Below, piece by piece: positions 51,172 through 52,224 of a DNA stretch of 52,224 nt. Under the pieces are notes generated by a model, which saw only the letters and a list, made by a program, of their open reading frames with translations, ran no database searches and was not told the DNA's origin. Origin of the DNA: Planctomycetota bacterium (lineage in GTDB: Bacteria; Planctomycetota; JAJSAM01); assembly GCA_024274785.1 (NCBI GenBank), contig JAJSAM010000010.1, positions 1 through 52,224 on the forward strand, given 5' to 3'. The stretch's first letter is position 1. The number at the start of each line of letters is the position of its first letter. A program made the translations under genes and the position numbers.

Positions 51172-51344
51172 AGGAACGGCTGTTGGCGGCGTCCCTGCCG
51201 ACCCCACCCACCCGACCAGCGTTCACGGAAGCCCCACCTGTGCCGACAAGCCGAAGCGGGCTGATTCGGGTCGACGGAAAAATATGTTTCCAAAACCCTC
51301 TTTCACGCCCGGTTCGTGTCACCCACGCCCTGTAAACTACAAAC

Positions 51345-52224
51345 ATGAAGCAAACGACCACCCGGGAGCACGAGGCGAAACGGATCGGGGAACTGGCCCA
51401 CCGGCTGGATGCGGCGGCGGTGCGGCTGGCCCGCGGGCGTCCCGCCATCGACCTCGCGCTCGGGGAGATCTTCTTGCGGATGGCGGAGGCCGGGCACATC
51501 GAGGAACTCGGCTTCTCGAAGAAGACCGACTTCGCGAACGAGGTGCTCGGGATCCCGCCGCGGACGTTCTTCTTCCTCTGTGAACTGGCGGTCGGGCTGC
51601 GGGAGCGGCCGTTGCTGCGGCAGGCGGTGCGGTCGGGAGAGGTGACCATCACCAGAGCGCGCCTGATCATGAAACTGGCGGTGGGGGAGGACGAGGGGCC
51701 CTGGGTGGTCGCTGCCATGTCCATGACCGGGAAACAGCTCGCGGCAGCGGTGAAAGAGCGGTCCGGGGAGGAGATCGAGGACACCTTCGGTTCGGTGCGG
51801 ACGCTGCGGTTCCGGATGACCGCCGACCAGCAGGACCGGCTCGACTACGCTTTTTCCCTGGCGAAGGAGATCGTGGGGTACGACGCGCCGCGGTGGAAGC
51901 TGTTCGAGGCCGTGGCGCGGGAGTGGCTGGCCGGGAATCTGGTGCCGGAAGAGGATACCGGGAAAGAGCAAGGGGCGAGCAGGGACCCGGACTGGCTCGA
52001 GGAGATGACGAAACGAAGCGATGAGGTCTCCCGCCAGCTCCGGGCGGTGTTCGAAGCCGGTGAGGTGATGGAGGAGAGCCGCTGCGGGGCGCCGGAAGAG
52101 AACGCGCTCGGTTTGCTGGCCAGGGCGAAAAGCCTGCTCCTGCGGCGGGACCGGTTCGACGAGCCGCTCGGGCGGGTGCTGCTCCGGATCTCCGGGGAGA
52201 GGCTGTGGCGGTGGCTTGGCTTCG
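51345..52224 (+). CDS. DUF222/13E12-like protein, probable HNH-nuclease family, 3' end missing
   Basis: The frame from ATG 51345 is open to the end of the window (293 codons visible). The N-terminal part (IDLALGEIFLRMAEAG, then LGFSKKTDFANEVLGIPPRTFF, then AVRSGEVTITRARLI) resembles the helical DUF222/13E12-like region that in many high-GC bacteria precedes an HNH endonuclease domain. The expected HNH motif would be beyond the window edge. Such genes often occur in multiple copies and may be mobile. No ribosome-binding site is obvious. The start could therefore be downstream. Confidence 0.55.
   Translation, partial: MKQTTTREHEAKRIGELAHRLDAAAVRLARGRPAIDLALGEIFLRMAEAGHIEELGFSKKTDFANEVLGIPPRTFFFLCELAVGLRERPLLRQAVRSGEVTITRARLIMKLAVGEDEGPWVVAAMSMTGKQLAAAVKERSGEEIEDTFGSVRTLRFRMTADQQDRLDYAFSLAKEIVGYDAPRWKLFEAVAREWLAGNLVPEEDTGKEQGASRDPDWLEEMTKRSDEVSRQLRAVFEAGEVMEESRCGAPEENALGLLARAKSLLLRRDRFDEPLGRVLLRISGERLWRWLGF

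Noticed and set aside
50790..51293. 167-codon minus-strand frame next to the doubtful membrane ORF
   Set aside because: No domain, no ribosome-binding site, low-complexity Arg/Pro/Ser content.
1..52224. CRISPR arrays, rRNA genes, insertion-sequence ends, prophage genes or a tRNA-Sec
   Set aside because: None was recognised on reading both strands; only one tRNA (Phe) is present.

Overview
The window is strongly GC-rich, densely coded DNA from a Gram-negative (two-membrane) bacterium: it has many lipoprotein and Sec signals, a complete envelope-spanning type VI secretion system (T6SS), a VPLPA-CTERM-type protein and a MerR/mercury-like locus. The lineage cannot be fixed from the sequence. A truncated ECF-sigma remnant, a secreted ExbD-like tandem protein and a DUF222/HNH-like gene would fit an uncultured Planctomycetota, Eisenbacteria or myxobacteria-like phylum (inference).

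Positions 1-22,700 hold a canonical T6SS in two blocks. Block 1 (+) is an unidentified partial gene, then tssJ-tssK-tssL-tssM-tagF (membrane complex, TssK baseplate adaptor, post-translational regulator). A small cytochrome-c-like lipoprotein gene on the minus strand separates it from block 2 (+): tssA-tssB-tssC-hcp-tssE-tssF-tssG-clpV, preceded by a good sigma70-type promoter. Strong RNA hairpins lie on both sides of tssE. vgrG follows, with a transthyretin-like C-terminal extension. It abuts a LysM/peptidoglycan-binding protein, a 689-residue metzincin-like zinc protease (probable effector) and a 491-residue partner of unknown function. Converging on this cargo operon are two minus-strand genes, each encoding a TssB-like plus TssC-like fusion. 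These are paralogues of the sheath proteins and have no assigned role.

Positions 30,000-46,700 are mixed chromosomal genes: an MscK-like mechanosensitive channel split by one in-frame TAG, a CPA-type cation/proton antiporter, a secreted CAP-domain protein, a secreted alpha/beta-hydrolase-like protein, a lipoprotein, a PLP aminotransferase, formate-tetrahydrofolate ligase (fhs), a secreted protein with two ExbD-like domains, a membrane-anchored Ig-like-domain protein, an ArsR regulator with a VOC protein, an ornithine cyclodeaminase-family enzyme and a VPLPA-CTERM-type exported protein.

Positions 47,075-49,215 are the most unusual part. A Hg-type MerR regulator is translationally coupled to a lipoprotein carrying an HMA (MerP-like) domain and a thioredoxin domain. 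The MerP Cys-x-x-Cys codons are both UGA (UxxU). Divergently, a MerC-like membrane protein fused to a thioredoxin-like domain has an in-frame UGA at the second cysteine of its metal motif (CxxU). Both UGA sites are followed at the right distance by hairpins matching the bacterial SECIS consensus. The two transcription units start from matching MerR-type promoters (TTGACC, 20-bp spacer, CTGT-N8-ACAG dyad). I read this as a two-selenoprotein, mercury-resistance-like operon pair that ordinary gene calling would break into fragments.

The right end has a VapBC-type toxin-antitoxin pair, tRNA-Phe(GAA), a doubtful small membrane ORF and the 5' part of a DUF222/HNH-like gene running off the window. 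No rRNA, CRISPR array, insertion sequence or PAAR gene was seen.
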